Shown piece by piece: positions 11,670-23,031 of a stretch of 64,000 nt of DNA. Numbering within the stretch: the first letter of the stretch is position 1; each line of letters begins with the position of its first letter. Source of the stretch: Daucus carota subsp. sativus (lineage: Eukaryota > Streptophyta > Magnoliopsida > Apiales > Apiaceae). Location of the stretch: the NCBI RefSeq assembly GCF_001625215.2, contig NC_030387.2, positions 35,921,606-35,985,605 of the forward strand, given 5' to 3'. The translations under genes and the position numbers were made by a program. The notes under the pieces are model-generated. The model made no database searches, was not told where the DNA came from, and saw only the letters and a list, made by a program, of their open reading frames with translations.

Positions 11670-13094
11670 GATTTCTGAAAAGAAAATGAGAGTTTGAGGT
11701 TATGCAGGTATGTTGTTTGACAAAATGTTTGAGAGAAAATGAGAAGAGGGTTTGAGAGAGAGAGAGTAAAAATCGTGTGTGAAAAGTGAAGAGTTAAAAA
11801 TTCAAAATCGATATATATACGAGTGTATATACGAAAATTTGATTTCTGCGTTAGTGGGGCACGTGGCAGGTTCTGAACGGAAAAAAAACTTGGTAGTGGA
11901 GAAGTAATAATGAGTGGCGTGTGAATCTGAACAATTGTGCACCATTTACCAATAAAACACAATTATTTACCGTGTTTTTCTCCACTCAGGAATACAAATG
12001 GTTTTTCTACCGTTTGATAATAAAAACTAATATTATCTTGACCAAAATATTTATTTTAACTCGGACTTCGATCAGAAGCTGACCATTGACCAGAGTTTAA
12101 ATAAATGACTTATAAAATGACAAATCAAAGAGTGATCATAGAATCTTGTAATGATGAGAGATAAATATTCAAGGTCTAAATGACACTTGCTCCTCAGAGT
12201 TTGCAAATATTTATTGAACTCTAGTCAAAAATTACTCGAAGCCACGAAAAATTGTTAATCACAGAAGTGGGGTGAGGTGTGTGTTAACATGAATATTCTA
12301 ATGTCACAGAGATTGTCAAATTTCTCAAATAATATTAAAAAGAATCAGATATTTAGAAACTGTTTTAATCATCTCATAAGCCGAGTTTCTTACAATACGG
12401 ATCAGAGTATACAATTTCTTCTCTTTTGAACAACATTTGTCTTTTGAAAGGGAACTTCTCATGGTAAGTGAGTCATAACCTTTATCAGACTTTTGTTTGC
12501 TCAGAGTATTTCTCCAGTAATCAGAGAATGTGAAAAGTCCCCAAAAATTAACTTAATTTTCGATGCATTTGCTTAATACCAGCAGTGCACTTGGATCTTT
12601 CCTTTCACAAATTTTCTAAGATCTCAAAGGAGTACCTGAGACTATTTCTTTTGTTTTTCTTTTGATTTTCTTTTCCGAGAAGAAATATCTTGAGGATCCA
12701 TAACTGAAGTTTATTAACTCTTAGCTCATAAGAGGAGGAAAGCAGATTCTTTTCTGAGTACATATCTAATATTTAAGAAGTAAGACAGTCTAGGTGACAA
12801 AATTAACTCATGTGTTGTGTGCTAAAGATTTCCACAGCTGTAATATCACAAAATTCAGACTTTAGAGAGGCTAATGACTAAATTCAGTTAAGTGCAACAT
12901 ATTCTTCACAGGAGTATCTTTCATCATGAAAAATTCAAGTCATCAGAGTTTGTCGGGTCAGAGTTTAAATATCAGAGTTTATCAAATCAGAGTATAATCA
13001 TCAGAGTCTAGATCAGAGAATAACAGATGCAGTTGTGGATCATGTTCATAATAACAAATATTAACAGATATAGTATCATGCAATGTATCAGAGT
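11670..13094 (-). other. Non-coding spacer between pol and the third ORF
   Basis: About 1.4 kb with no long ORF. On the plus strand near 12945-13095 it is crowded with ATCAGAGTTTA-type repeats, the complement of the AAACTCTGAT motif in the LTR. The part directly upstream of the third ORF (about 11750-11830, minus strand) has CT-rich and TATA-like sequence and might serve as its leader or promoter. Confidence 0.5.
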
Positions 13095-16000
13095 TTAGAG
13101 AGGACCAGAGATCATCCCTAATTCGTTTACAAGCCTTGTAAATGTTGCTTCAGCCAGAGGTTTGGTGAAGATATCTGCCAACTGCTGATCTGTTGGAACA
13201 AAGTGAAGCTCTACTGTTCCTTCCATCACATGTTCTCTGATAAAATGATACCTTATGCTGATATGCTTGGTCATGGAATGCTGTACTGGATTTCCTGTCA
13301 TAGCAATAGCACTTTGGTTATCACAATAAATAGGAATTTGAGTCAGAGTTAACCCATAGTCCAATAGTTGATTCTTCATCCATAAAATCTGAGCACAGCA
13401 GCTTCCTGCAGCAATATACTCTGCTTCTGCAGTGGATGTGGAGATAGATTTTTGTTTCTTACTGAACCAAGAAACTAATCTTCCTCCTAGAAATTGACAG
13501 CTCCCACTTGTACTTTTTCTGTCTATTTTGCATCCTGCAAAATCTGCATCAGAGTAACCAATCAGTGTAAAGTCTGATTCTCTTGGATACCAGAGTCCCA
13601 TCTCAACTGTTCCTTTGAGATATTTGAAGATCCTTTTGACTGCTACAAGGTGTGGCTCTCTTGGATCTGCTTGAAATCTTGCACATAGACAGGTTGCAAA
13701 CATGATATCAGGTCTACTAGCAGTCAGATACAGTAGTGAGCCTATCATACCTCTATAGTTAGTAATCTCTACTGGTGAACCAGTGTCTTTATCTAACTTA
13801 GTGGCAGTTGCCATTGGAGTGGTAGCAGCTGAGCTATCCTGCATGCCAAATTTCTTTAGCAGGTTCCTGGTATATTTAGACTGATTAATGAAAATACCCT
13901 CATCAGTCTGTTTGACTTGAAGTCCCAAAAAATAGCTCATTTCTCCCATCATGCTCATCTGATATCTGGACTGCATAAGCTTTGAGAATCTCTCACAGAG
14001 TTTAGAATTAGTAGACCCAAAAATGATATCATCTACATAGACTTGAACTAATAGCAGATCATTACCATGGTTGAGATAAAATAGAGTTTTATCAATTGTA
14101 CCTCTGTTGAAACCACTGTCCAAAAGAAATTGAGCCAGAGTTTCATACCATGCTCTTGGTGCTTGCTTTAGTCCATACAGTGCTTTATCCAATCTGTAGA
14201 CATGATCTGGAAATTTTGTGTCCACAAATCCTGGAGGTTGTTCAACATATACCTCTTCCTCCAGCTCCCCATTGAGAAAAGCACTATTTACATCCATCTG
14301 AAACACTTTGAATTTCTTGTGTGCTGCATAAGCCAAGAAAATTCTGATTGCTTCCAATCTGGCAACCGGGGCAAAGGTCTCATCATAGTCAATTCCTTCT
14401 TGTTGAGAATATCCCTTAGCTACCAGTCTGGCTTTATTTCTTGTAATTACACCATCACTGTCTGTTTTGTTCCTGAAAACCCACTTAGTACCAACAATTG
14501 ATCTGTTCTTTGGTCTTGGTACAAGTGTCCAGACTTTATTTCTCTCAAATTCATTTAACTCCTCCTGCATTGCTGTTACCCAGTCTGCATCCTTTAAAGC
14601 TTCTTCCACTTTCTTTGGTTCTGTCTGAGATAAAAATGAATGGAATAAACACTCATTTGCTGTTGCAGTTCTGGTTTGTACTCCAGCATCTGGATCCCCA
14701 ATAATCAGATCTGGTGTATGAGACTTTGTCCATTTTCTTTCATGTGGCAGTTGATTCCTGGAACTAGATCCTCCCCCATAATCCATGCCAGTATCATTGT
14801 GGTTCTCTGATGCCTCTCCCCCATTATTCATGCTATCTCCATGAGCATTCTGAGTTTCTGATGCTCCCCCTGAAGATGTGTTCTCCTGATTTTCTGATGC
14901 AGAGTGATCAGAGTTTGAGGAGTCAGAATCAGAGTTTGTGTTTTCTGCCGAGTCTGCAACATTTTCATCCAGATTTTCATCTTGAAAGTGCTCCCCCTCA
15001 ACATGTGCTTGAGGTTGGTGAGTAGAAGTGACATGCTCTGATATTGTCTCAGAGTCAGAGTTTATGGAATCAGAGAATGCATCTTCATCTTCAAATCTCA
15101 GTTGCTCATGATCTTCAAAATCTTCCATTCCAGTAATTTTCTTATCATCAAAGGACACATGAATGGATTCCATGATTACCCTTGTTCTCGGATTGTAAAC
15201 TCTGAAGGCTTTTGTTGATAAAGGATAACCAACAAAAATTCCTTCATCAGCTTTTAAATCAAATTTGGTTAGCTGTTCAGGATGATTTTTCAGAACAAAA
15301 CATTTACATCCAAAAATATGGAAGTATTTGAGATTTGGTTTTCTGCCTTTCACCATTTCAAATGGAGTTTTCCCATGTTTGTTAATCAGAGTTGCATTCT
15401 GTGTGAAACAGGCAGACTGCACAGCCTCAGCCCAGAAGTAGGTTGGTAACTTTGCTTCCTCCAACATGGTTCTAGCAGCTTCAATCAGAGTTCTGTTCTT
15501 CCTTTCTACAACACCATTTTGTTGAGGTGTTCCAGGTGCTGAAAATTCCTGTTTAATGCCATTTTCTTTACAGAACTCCTCCATTTTAAAATTCTTGAAC
15601 TCAGTGCCATTATCACTTCTGATGATCTTTACTGCATCTTTAGAGATTTTGTTCAACTGTCTGACATGCTCAATCAATAAAGATGGTGTCTCATCCTTGC
15701 TGTGTAGAAAATATACCCATGTATATCTGGTAAATTCATCAACAATGACCAGAGTATATCTCTTCTTTGCAATGGACATTATATTTACTGGTCCAAAAAG
15801 ATCAACATGCAGCAGATGATATGGCTCAAGAATTGAGGACTCAGTTTTACTTTTGAAGGAAGACTTCCTCTGTTTTGCTTTCTGACAGGAATCACAGAGT
15901 CCATCTGGAGTAAAAACTGATTTTGGAAGTCCTTTCACAAGATCTTTCTTCACAAGCTCATTTATATTATTGAAGTTCAGGTGAGATAATTTCTTGTGCC

Positions 16001-16421
16001 AGTTCCAGCTTTCTTCAATACTGGCTCTGCCAAGTAGACAGATTGCAGAGCTTTCAGAGTTTAAAGATAGCTTAGCTTCATAGATGTTTCCATGTCTGTA
16101 TCCTTTCAGAACAACTTTTCCAGTTCTTTTGCTAATAACCTCACAGTGTTCTTCTAGGAAATTGACATGATATCCTCTGTCACAGATTTGACTTATGCTC
16201 AGCAGATTGTGCTTAAGTCCTGAGACAAGAGCTACAGATTGAATGATGACATTTCCAAGATTGATATTGCCATATCCCAAAGTTTTCCCTATGTTGCCAT
16301 CTCCATAAGAAACATTTGGGCCAGCCTTCTCCACAAAGTCTGATAGCAGGGCTTTATTTCCTGTCATATGTCCTGAGCATCCACTGTCCAGAACTAGGAT
16401 GTTTTTCCTGTTGCCCTGCAA
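13095..16421 (-). CDS. Copia pol polyprotein (protease, integrase, RT, RNase H)
   Basis: About 1108 residues. In order: aspartic protease ([10 protein letters not shown] near residue 12); pre-integrase HHCC zinc region (WHKKLSHLN ... [11 protein letters not shown]); integrase with its acidic triad in [17 protein letters not shown] and [10 protein letters not shown]; copia-type reverse transcriptase ([29 protein letters not shown] at the active site); RNase H ([20 protein letters not shown]). All catalytic motifs are present and no stop or frameshift was seen. It lies in the same frame as gag, 12 nt beyond the gag stop. The first usable codon in the open frame is TTG, so it is probably not initiated independently but made by read-through, a splice or some other gag-pol fusion. 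Confidence 0.95.
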   Translation of the reverse strand: MQGNRKNILVLDSGCSGHMTGNKALLSDFVEKAGPNVSYGDGNIGKTLGYGNINLGNVIIQSVALVSGLKHNLLSISQICDRGYHVNFLEEHCEVISKRTGKVVLKGYRHGNIYEAKLSLNSESSAICLLGRASIEESWNWHKKLSHLNFNNINELVKKDLVKGLPKSVFTPDGLCDSCQKAKQRKSSFKSKTESSILEPYHLLHVDLFGPVNIMSIAKKRYTLVIVDEFTRYTWVYFLHSKDETPSLLIEHVRQLNKISKDAVKIIRSDNGTEFKNFKMEEFCKENGIKQEFSAPGTPQQNGVVERKNRTLIEAARTMLEEAKLPTYFWAEAVQSACFTQNATLINKHGKTPFEMVKGRKPNLKYFHIFGCKCFVLKNHPEQLTKFDLKADEGIFVGYPLSTKAFRVYNPRTRVIMESIHVSFDDKKITGMEDFEDHEQLRFEDEDAFSDSINSDSETISEHVTSTHQPQAHVEGEHFQDENLDENVADSAENTNSDSDSSNSDHSASENQENTSSGGASETQNAHGDSMNNGGEASENHNDTGMDYGGGSSSRNQLPHERKWTKSHTPDLIIGDPDAGVQTRTATANECLFHSFLSQTEPKKVEEALKDADWVTAMQEELNEFERNKVWTLVPRPKNRSIVGTKWVFRNKTDSDGVITRNKARLVAKGYSQQEGIDYDETFAPVARLEAIRIFLAYAAHKKFKVFQMDVNSAFLNGELEEEVYVEQPPGFVDTKFPDHVYRLDKALYGLKQAPRAWYETLAQFLLDSGFNRGTIDKTLFYLNHGNDLLLVQVYVDDIIFGSTNSKLCERFSKLMQSRYQMSMMGEMSYFLGLQVKQTDEGIFINQSKYTRNLLKKFGMQDSSAATTPMATATKLDKDTGSPVEITNYRGMIGSLLYLTASRPDIMFATCLCARFQADPREPHLVAVKRIFKYLKGTVEMGLWYPRESDFTLIGYSDADFAGCKIDRKSTSGSCQFLGGRLVSWFSKKQKSISTSTAEAEYIAAGSCCAQILWMKNQLLDYGLTLTQIPIYCDNQSAIAMTGNPVQHSMTKHISIRYHFIREHVMEGTVELHFVPTDQQLADIFTKPLAEATFTRLVNELGMISGPL

Positions 16422-16433
16422 TCACATACACAA

Positions 16434-18542
16434 CTAATGATTAGTTTTAAGGACCCAGACTTGCTTGGATCCTTTGTTCTTGTTAAGTTTGTTAACACTA
16501 GCAGCGGAAGATTTATCAGAGTTTATATCAGAGTTTGTGCTAACAGACTTTTTAACAGATGCTGAACTAGGAGAATCAATCTTTTTCCTCAAAGAAGGTT
16601 TTAATTCATAATAATCATAATATAAACTATGGTATTCCTTACAAGTGTAAATGGAATGCCATAAACTACCACAATGAAAACAGGGATTAGGATTACCACA
16701 ATTATGACAAGTTTTCCTAGGAGCATTTGGAACAGGCATGTAATTGTTGCTTTTGTTTATTCCAACCTTTCCATTCCTATTTTTCCTAGGTTCCTTAATC
16801 CTGTTTTCTTTCTTAACCTCCTTGAGTTTATGCTTAAGCTGTTTCTGAGTCATCAAACCAATATTAACATGTTTAGGTGTATCAGTCTTTGATTTGTCCT
16901 GAGTCTTTGATTCTGCAACAAATCTTACTGGAACTACCTTAGGTTTTTCAATTTTAATGGTTTCTTGTTTATAAGACTCAGCTTCATTTTTATCAGAGTA
17001 ACCTAACCCTTTCTTCCAGTTTCCACTTTCTAAGATATTCTGAGTGGTCTTTCCTGAGTTAGTCCAAGTTCTGATTATCTCTCTTTCCTTAACAAGTTCT
17101 GTTTCAAGAAAAGCATTTTTCTTTAAGAGTTCATTTTTAATAAAGATAGAGTCATCTCTTTCCTTCTGAACTTCTAGCATCAGAACTAGTTCCTTTTCAA
17201 GATAATCATTCCTTTTCTTGACATCTAAGTTCTCAGATTTTAGTCTTTCATTTTCTAAAGTCTGATCTCTATAACTAACATGCAGAGTTTTAAGAAACAA
17301 TCTCAACTCAGTTATATCTTCAGTATCAAAAGCAAGAGTGGAATGAGGTACCTTAGTTTCAACAGTCTCAGTGCTGTTGTCCATGTTTGCCATCAAGGCA
17401 TAGTTGACTTCATCCTCTGATTCTGATGTGTCTGCCCAGCTTCCTTTCTTTGTGATAAAGGCCTGTTCCTTTTCTTTCTTAGCTTTCTTGCACTCAGTTG
17501 CAAAGTGGCCTTTCTCTCCATAATTGAAGCAGGTGTACTTAGACTTATCAGATTTTCCAGATTTTTCTTCTTTGCCTACATTCTTTTTGAAGACCTTTCT
17601 GTCAGAGTTTCTGTCTTTGGTTGAGAACTTCTTCCCTTTGTTGAAGTTCTTGTAAGCCATCTTCTTGAAGCTTTTTACCATCAGTGCTGCCAGCTGCATC
17701 ATCTCAGTATCACTGTCATCAGAGTCTGAAGGCATATCAGAGTCTGAGTCAACATCAGAGTTTGATGACTCAGTATCAGACTTTTTGACATGAGTTTTTC
17801 CCTTGCTTTTCACAGTTGATTCTTCTTGAACTTTTAGAGCAACTGGTTTGGGTTTCCCACCATGTCGTTTGCTCCTTTGTTCCATTTCAAGTTCATGAGT
17901 TTTCAACCTTCCAAAAATTTCATCCAGAGACATCTCTTCAAGATCATGATTGTCTCTTATAGTGGTTACTTTCAAATCCCACTTTTCAGGAAGAGCAAGC
18001 AGAAATTTGAGATTTGAATCTTCCAAATCATATTCTTTGTCCACAAGAGACAAGTCATTCAGCAGCTTGACAAACCTATCATAAAGATCAGTCAGTGATT
18101 CACCAGATTTTGAATCAAAGTGTTCATACTCTTGAGTAAGTATGGTTCTTCTGTTCTTTTTGATGGCTTTGGTTCCTTGACATCTGACTTCCAAAGCATC
18201 CCATATCTCCTTTGCAGTTTTGCATCCAATTACTCTATTGGACATAGCATTGTCCAGAGCACTATGCAACAGATGCTTCACCTTTGCATCTTTACTGATA
18301 GATGAGATGTCCTCTGGAGTATAGTCCTTCTTTTCTTTAGGAATCATCTTCTGGGGTTCATCTCCCACAGCAACAGAGAGCTTTGTTGGCATGTGTGGAC
18401 CATCATAAATTCTATCCAGATATTCTGGATCTGTAGATTCCAAAAACATGATCATTCTTACTTTCCAGACAGAATATTCAGATGCCCTGAGGACCGGAAC
18501 CCTAAGAGACTCATATCTACTGTTTTGTGATTTCTCAGACAT
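16434..18542 (-). CDS. Copia gag protein (702 aa)
   Basis: The N-terminal part has the UBN2/copia gag fold pattern (EYSVWKVRMIMFLES; KEIWDALEVRCQGT; LTDLYDRFVKLLNDL). An acidic Ser/Asp-rich linker follows, then a CCHC zinc knuckle at residues 338-351, then a long helical, Glu/Lys-rich region and a second C-terminal knuckle (CFHCGSLWHSIYTC). The first knuckle reads CFNYGEKGHFATEC: its second cysteine is replaced by tyrosine (TAT at 17520-17522), so it cannot bind zinc normally. The second knuckle is intact. The length fits the long gag of Sireviruses. The ATG at 18542 lies shortly downstream of the primer site. Confidence 0.92.
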   Translation of the reverse strand: MSEKSQNSRYESLRVPVLRASEYSVWKVRMIMFLESTDPEYLDRIYDGPHMPTKLSVAVGDEPQKMIPKEKKDYTPEDISSISKDAKVKHLLHSALDNAMSNRVIGCKTAKEIWDALEVRCQGTKAIKKNRRTILTQEYEHFDSKSGESLTDLYDRFVKLLNDLSLVDKEYDLEDSNLKFLLALPEKWDLKVTTIRDNHDLEEMSLDEIFGRLKTHELEMEQRSKRHGGKPKPVALKVQEESTVKSKGKTHVKKSDTESSNSDVDSDSDMPSDSDDSDTEMMQLAALMVKSFKKMAYKNFNKGKKFSTKDRNSDRKVFKKNVGKEEKSGKSDKSKYTCFNYGEKGHFATECKKAKKEKEQAFITKKGSWADTSESEDEVNYALMANMDNSTETVETKVPHSTLAFDTEDITELRLFLKTLHVSYRDQTLENERLKSENLDVKKRNDYLEKELVLMLEVQKERDDSIFIKNELLKKNAFLETELVKEREIIRTWTNSGKTTQNILESGNWKKGLGYSDKNEAESYKQETIKIEKPKVVPVRFVAESKTQDKSKTDTPKHVNIGLMTQKQLKHKLKEVKKENRIKEPRKNRNGKVGINKSNNYMPVPNAPRKTCHNCGNPNPCFHCGSLWHSIYTCKEYHSLYYDYYELKPSLRKKIDSPSSASVKKSVSTNSDINSDKSSAASVNKLNKNKGSKQVWVLKTNH

Positions 18543-18586
18543 GATTGTGTGATTAAGATCTCACTGTAGGTATATCAACAGAGCTG

Positions 18587-18598
18587 GCTCTGATACCA
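18587..18598 (-). other. Primer binding site (initiator Met tRNA)
   Basis: The minus strand reads TGGTATCAGAGC two bases inside the 5' LTR, the standard plant copia primer site complementary to the 3' end of initiator Met tRNA. Confidence 0.95.
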
Positions 18599-18600
18599 CT

Positions 18601-19106
18601 TGTTAGGCCGAATAAACTCACTATATATAATAATATAGTGAACACAATCCAAGACAAACACAAGTATAAGAGAATAACTCAATAAACTCTTATTCACAAA
18701 TCTCAGTAGTTTACAAATAATCTCTTAGTGATTTATATCTTTTCACTAAGAGCTGCTAGGTTACACGAATGATATTCAATTGATAACTCATCTAGAGTAA
18801 ACCCTAAGCTGTGTTTATATACACAGTTACATTATATCTACTGATTGATTTATAATTATCTGCTTCCTAAAATAATCTAATCAGTAGCTATCCTTCTGCT
18901 GTCCTGATCTGCACAATCTCTCTTGATCTTTATCTTCCTTATTTAGTCAGATATGCTCCTGAAAATCAGCCGCTTGCAAACTCTGATCATCGCTTAAACT
19001 CTGATCCAGCTGTCAGTCGTTAAACTCTGATTTCCAGCTAAACTCTGATATTTGCTTCTGCACACTAAACAAGTTAGATACCTGTGACATCATCAAATAT
19101 GTAACA
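18601..19106 (-). repeat. 5' LTR of the copia element
   Basis: 506 bp, matching the 3' LTR by eye. Contains the promoter (TATA at 18814-18821) and, further upstream in transcription order, AAACTCTGAT repeats at 18978, 18996, 19022 and 19040. Confidence 0.95.
18814..18821 (-). promoter_or_regulatory. LTR TATA box
   Basis: The minus strand reads TATATAAA within GTGTATATAAACAC. It lies in the 5' LTR between the repeat cluster at 18978-19049 and the primer site, as expected for a U3/R promoter. Confidence 0.6.
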
Positions 19107-19430
19107 GTTAGTGTACAAACTACAAACCTTAATCTCAGCCATTGGATGCATTTAATCTAACGGCCCCGCAGGGGCAACCACACACAACTCAAATACACCC
19201 TCACACACACACTCCCACCTAATCCCCTCCGTTTTTAAATTAATTTTTCCCGTTAATTGGTAAACTTTTTTCAAAATCCGACTTCACTGAATTTTTATTC
19301 ATATCCCAACGATCAATTTGCATAACATATGTGCTATATTTCGATTCGATTTAGAGATTTTTTATTTTAGTTTGTAGTTTGTACCCTAAGAAGGTTTGTA
19401 CCAGAGTAAGACCCTATATATATATATATA

Positions 19431-20419
19431 GAGTCATGCTCTAGTGAGAACCACTCTTTTAGTGAGATATGAGATCTAATCATAACCATTCATTTTATAC
19501 CTTACATCAATCTCTCACCACACATTAATTTTAATATTTAAATATTTTATCACCACCTACCACCTCACCCCACCGCTGACCATTATTTCCGGCCACCACT
19601 ACCTCCGGCGACCACCAGGAAATCACCACCGGCAAACATAAAATCACCACCGTCAAACCGAAAATTATCACTGGAAAACCAAAAATCACCACCGGGAAAA
19701 AAAAAATCACCACCAGAAAATGAAAATCACTACACCCAGCCGGTATTCATGCTCACTAGATCCGATCACCAGCTCCGTTCATCAACTCCGACCACCAACA
19801 TTATAAAAACAAATCACCAGATCTAAAAATAAAGCATTACAACAAAATAAAATCACCACCATCGTATCATCACCACCACCATCTAACCATCACTGCCATC
19901 TACACATGTGTGGCTTTTCCTTTAGCACCAAACTATCAGCACTTAACTACCACCACTAATCTGATTACTATACACCACTATATAGTTAAACAATCGTCGT
20001 TCTGAAACGCCGCGAGAGATCGTAAAGCCCTCTCGCCGACTTAACCTCCATCGTCGACGCATCTTTGCTCACTTTGAGAATGTGGTACAGACTCGGAGGC
20101 CTTGTGATCGACAACACCGAATGCTCTAGTTTGACGACGGTGTGAAGCGATTGGAGGATGAGAGATAAAGGAGCGGGGAAGAAGGACGTAGGGGGCTGGG
20201 CTGTGGGCAAGGATGATGGCGGCTGGGGAAAGTGATGGCGGCCGGAGGTGGTGTTGGGAGACAACCCCAGTTGACGACCAAGAGAGAGAGAGCAGTAGGC
20301 TGTTTGTGTGTATGGGTGGGTTATAATTGTGAGGTTCTGATTTAATTTGGGGGGGAAAATGTGTGGCTGATATTAGATCTCATATCTCATATTAATTGGG
20401 GTTCTCATTTGAGCACTTG

Positions 20420-20421
<2 letters not shown>
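19431..20421. mobile_element. E4: non-autonomous TA-targeting TIR element
   Basis: The ends read inward GAGTCATGCTCTAGTGAGAA and GGCAAGTGCTCAAATGAGAA. Both continue to the shared block GAGATATGAGATCTAAT, giving about 50 bp of inverted repeat. It is 991 bp, bordered by (TA)n. The left half contains runs of AAATCACCACC-type repeats and the right half a GC-richer stretch. The short ORFs inside (19986-20264 and 19531-19713, minus) have no recognisable domain and look incidental, though the GC-rich part could be captured host DNA. Confidence 0.7.

Positions 20422-20477
<56 letters not shown>
20422..20477. repeat. (TA)n tract between E4 and E5
   Basis: About 28 TA units shared as border by E4 and the large Mutator-like E5. 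Confidence 0.9.
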
Positions 20478-20482
<5 letters not shown>

Positions 20483-21969
20483 TAATACTCCAATAGAAAC
20501 CAAATTAAAATAGAAACTAGAAACCACAGGCCCAGCCCACTTTTTAACACTCCCAGCCCACTAAAATGATCCAGCCCGCTTATACAAAACCCGCTTGCAC
20601 AGTTAAAAACGATACACGCCGATACGATACACACGATACACACGTTTCGCGCACAACGGTCCATCACCTCCACTACTCCACTGTTCATCATCGCGCTGCT
20701 GCACCGAGCTTCAGGTACGTCTCTAATGGCGGTTTCTTCGACTTTTCCCCTCTTTTTTGTTCTAATTAGGTATATTACAGCTTCTACGAAAAAATTCGAG
20801 GCGATTTTTGGATCTCGCAACCGCAGCTCAAGCACCAAGCAAAATCACTTCAACATTTGTTCGAATAGGTACTTTTCTGTAGTTTAGTAGTATTTATAGT
20901 TAGTTAATCATCTTAATCAACTGGTATTTTTAGTGTATGTCGGTTTTTTTGAATTTTAAGGGTTTTGTTGTATATTATTGTGAAAACTGACTTCAATCTA
21001 CTAATGTTCTTTCATAACAGCTGTTAATTAGCTTATTTCACTCTGAAAGCTACTAAAATATGGCTAGAACTAGAGGAGGTATGTTAAATTAGGGTTTTAT
21101 CACTGTTTTTTTAATTATTTGTGATTTCAAGCATTTACTTGTCTGAATATGTTGATTTATTGAATAATATGTTGATGAATATGTTGCTGATTTGTTTAAT
21201 TAATGAATATGAATATGTTGTTGATGAATAAGATGTTGATTTAGTGCATATTACTCATGTTAATGCATATTACTAATCTCAGTTTGTAGAGTACGTAGAG
21301 TACTGATCTTAGTGTGTAGTGTGTAGAGTACGTAGAGTACTTAGTGCATATTAATCATCTTAGTGTAGAGTACTTAGTACACAACCAGGCTGAGACATAT
21401 GATTTTATAACACATCTTGATGTTAATCTAGATCAGTAATCCAAAAGCCTAATTGACAGATTTTATAACACTAAGTTGAATCATGATTAAGCTCCCAAAG
21501 TAGAAACAAATGCCGTGGAAAAGTACTCTTTATCTTAGCTAATAAACTCAGATTTAGTATTGAAAAGATGCTTAGCAATTAATAACTGACAGATATTAAA
21601 GCGAATATTTAACTGGTATCCCTCTGGCATGTTCAAACTCCAAGTTGATTTATGATGAATCAGGCATTGATTCAGCACCAATGTCAAGCAGCTTAATATG
21701 ATTATTTAAGCTACTAATTTTATGAATTAAGTAATTAACATTAAGTATTACTAATCAATTCTTATTAGTGAAGACTGACTAATAAGAATTGATTTGAGAA
21801 TTGCAGACCTTCTTATTAGTGAAGACTAACATGTATAACCGAAATATTTCTTTAATAAAACTATTGTATCAGAGCTAAGTGCTAAGTGTTTCTAATCACA
21901 TAATTTTTTAAGCCTAAAAAACAGAACAAGTTAGAATCTATTTTCTTCTCTTGGTAACCTCAATTCAAT

Positions 21970-22293
21970 TTTAATTATAGTATATATCAAATGTCTGTAT
22001 ATTTGTGTGTGTTGTTTGTGAGATATCTATCTGTTTAAAGTAGACTAGTAGCTTAAAATCTTGATTCGTTTTAAAGGATTAGATAGGTGAATATCACTAT
22101 CACTAAAATATATTAACTATATCACTAAACTATATTAAGTATATCACTAAAGTATATTAAGTATATCACTAAAGTATATCAACTAAGATCACTAAAATAC
22201 AACTGCTTAGTATAAATTTGGGAATATACTTCTTGTTAAATAGTATATTTTACATGTATTTGCAAGTTTTATGATTTTGCAGGTTACATAGTT
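21970..22293 (+). repeat. Intragenic direct duplication, copy 1
   Basis: About 320 bp nearly identical to 23032-23353, spanning intron 1 sequence up to and including the splice acceptor and first bases of exon 2 (GCAGGTTACATAGTT). Copy 2 lies in intron 3. The copies differ at only a few positions by eye, so the duplication is younger than the element family. Confidence 0.85.
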
Positions 22294-23031
22294 CAATGCA
22301 GAAGAAGTACAAGACTTCGTGCACATAGTTTGTCAAAGTTTACAAACACTGCAGATACTCCTGTAGATTTAGAATCCGAAGATCAAGCAAACATGAATAC
22401 CAACAACATACGACACAAAAGACCACTTGCAAAAGTCTATCGACGTCCAGATAACAAAGTCATAAAGGCTACTGCTGGAAGAAATATCAAAAGTCTTGTT
22501 GTATGTGATCAACTACATTATTTCTTAGTTGTATTATTGATTTATAAATTAATCTAAATCATTATTTTGTATGATTTCATAGGGAAATAAACTTGTTGAT
22601 GAAGTAGAAGGGGATGAACATAATTGTAATAATCTGGTGGATGAACAAGATGGAGATCAAGATAATGACAAACAAAGTGATGAAGATATGCAAGAAGGTG
22701 AAGAAGACAGTGCACAAGAAGATAGTGCAGAAGACATGGAGCAAGACGATAGTGCACAAGAACATGAAGAAGGTGATGAAGATAGTGCAGAAGAAGAAGA
22801 TGATGAACAAGACGATGGACTAAACGAAAGTGAGGAAGAAAATGAGGATGAACAAGAAGAGGATGAAACAGAAAATCAAGCTCAAGTCAACAATGCACAA
22901 CCAAAGATTAAAATAACAAAATACAAAAGGAAAAAGGTACACTTTCTTCACTTTCTTCATTATTAATTATATAGTATATATATCAAATGTGCTTAAATTC
23001 GATTTTAAAGCATCGACGTTTATATAGTCTT

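Larger units (their letters stand above)
7283..19106 (-). mobile_element. Sirevirus-type Ty1/copia retrotransposon, complete
   Basis: Two 506-bp LTRs (7283-7788 and 18601-19106) that looked identical by eye enclose gag, pol and a third large ORF, all on the minus strand. The flanks carry the perfect 5-bp duplication GTTAG (7278-7282 and 19107-19111). LTR ends are TG...CA. The primer site TGGTATCAGAGC and a G-rich polypurine tract are in place. Domain order protease-integrase-RT-RNase H is that of copia elements. The long gag and a third ORF downstream of pol point to the Sirevirus (SIRE/Maximus) lineage. Identical LTRs, intact long ORFs and a perfect duplication indicate a young insertion that may still be mobile. 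Confidence 0.95.
7253..19415. mobile_element. E3: TA-targeting element split by the copia insertion
   Basis: E3 consists of 7253-7282 and 19107-19415; the copia element occupies the middle. The left end reads CGGGAAGTGCTCAAATACAA and the right end, read inward, AGGGTCTTACTCTGGTACAA. Removing the copia and one copy of its GTTAG duplication restores a continuous element of about 335 bp that resembles E2, including the palindromic GCCCCGCAGGGGC near 19165. Bordered by short (TA)n tracts at 7242-7252 and 19416-19430. Confidence 0.72.

Noticed and set aside
14202-15819. ORFs on both strands overlapping pol
   Set aside because: Overlaps of a catalytically complete pol frame; low-information translations.
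16421-16421. Independent start of pol at this position
   Set aside because: The codon is TTG, not ATG, and lies just after two stops; the frame is open but independent initiation is not supported.
20392-20838. Minus-strand ORF of 148 aa with an alternating Ile-Tyr tail
   Set aside because: The tail is a translation of the (TA)n tract; the rest is the end and leader region of E5.
22554-22823. Overlapping ORFs on other frames at the acidic exon
   Set aside because: Frame shadows of the GAA/GAT-rich Asp/Glu tract of the Ulp1 gene.
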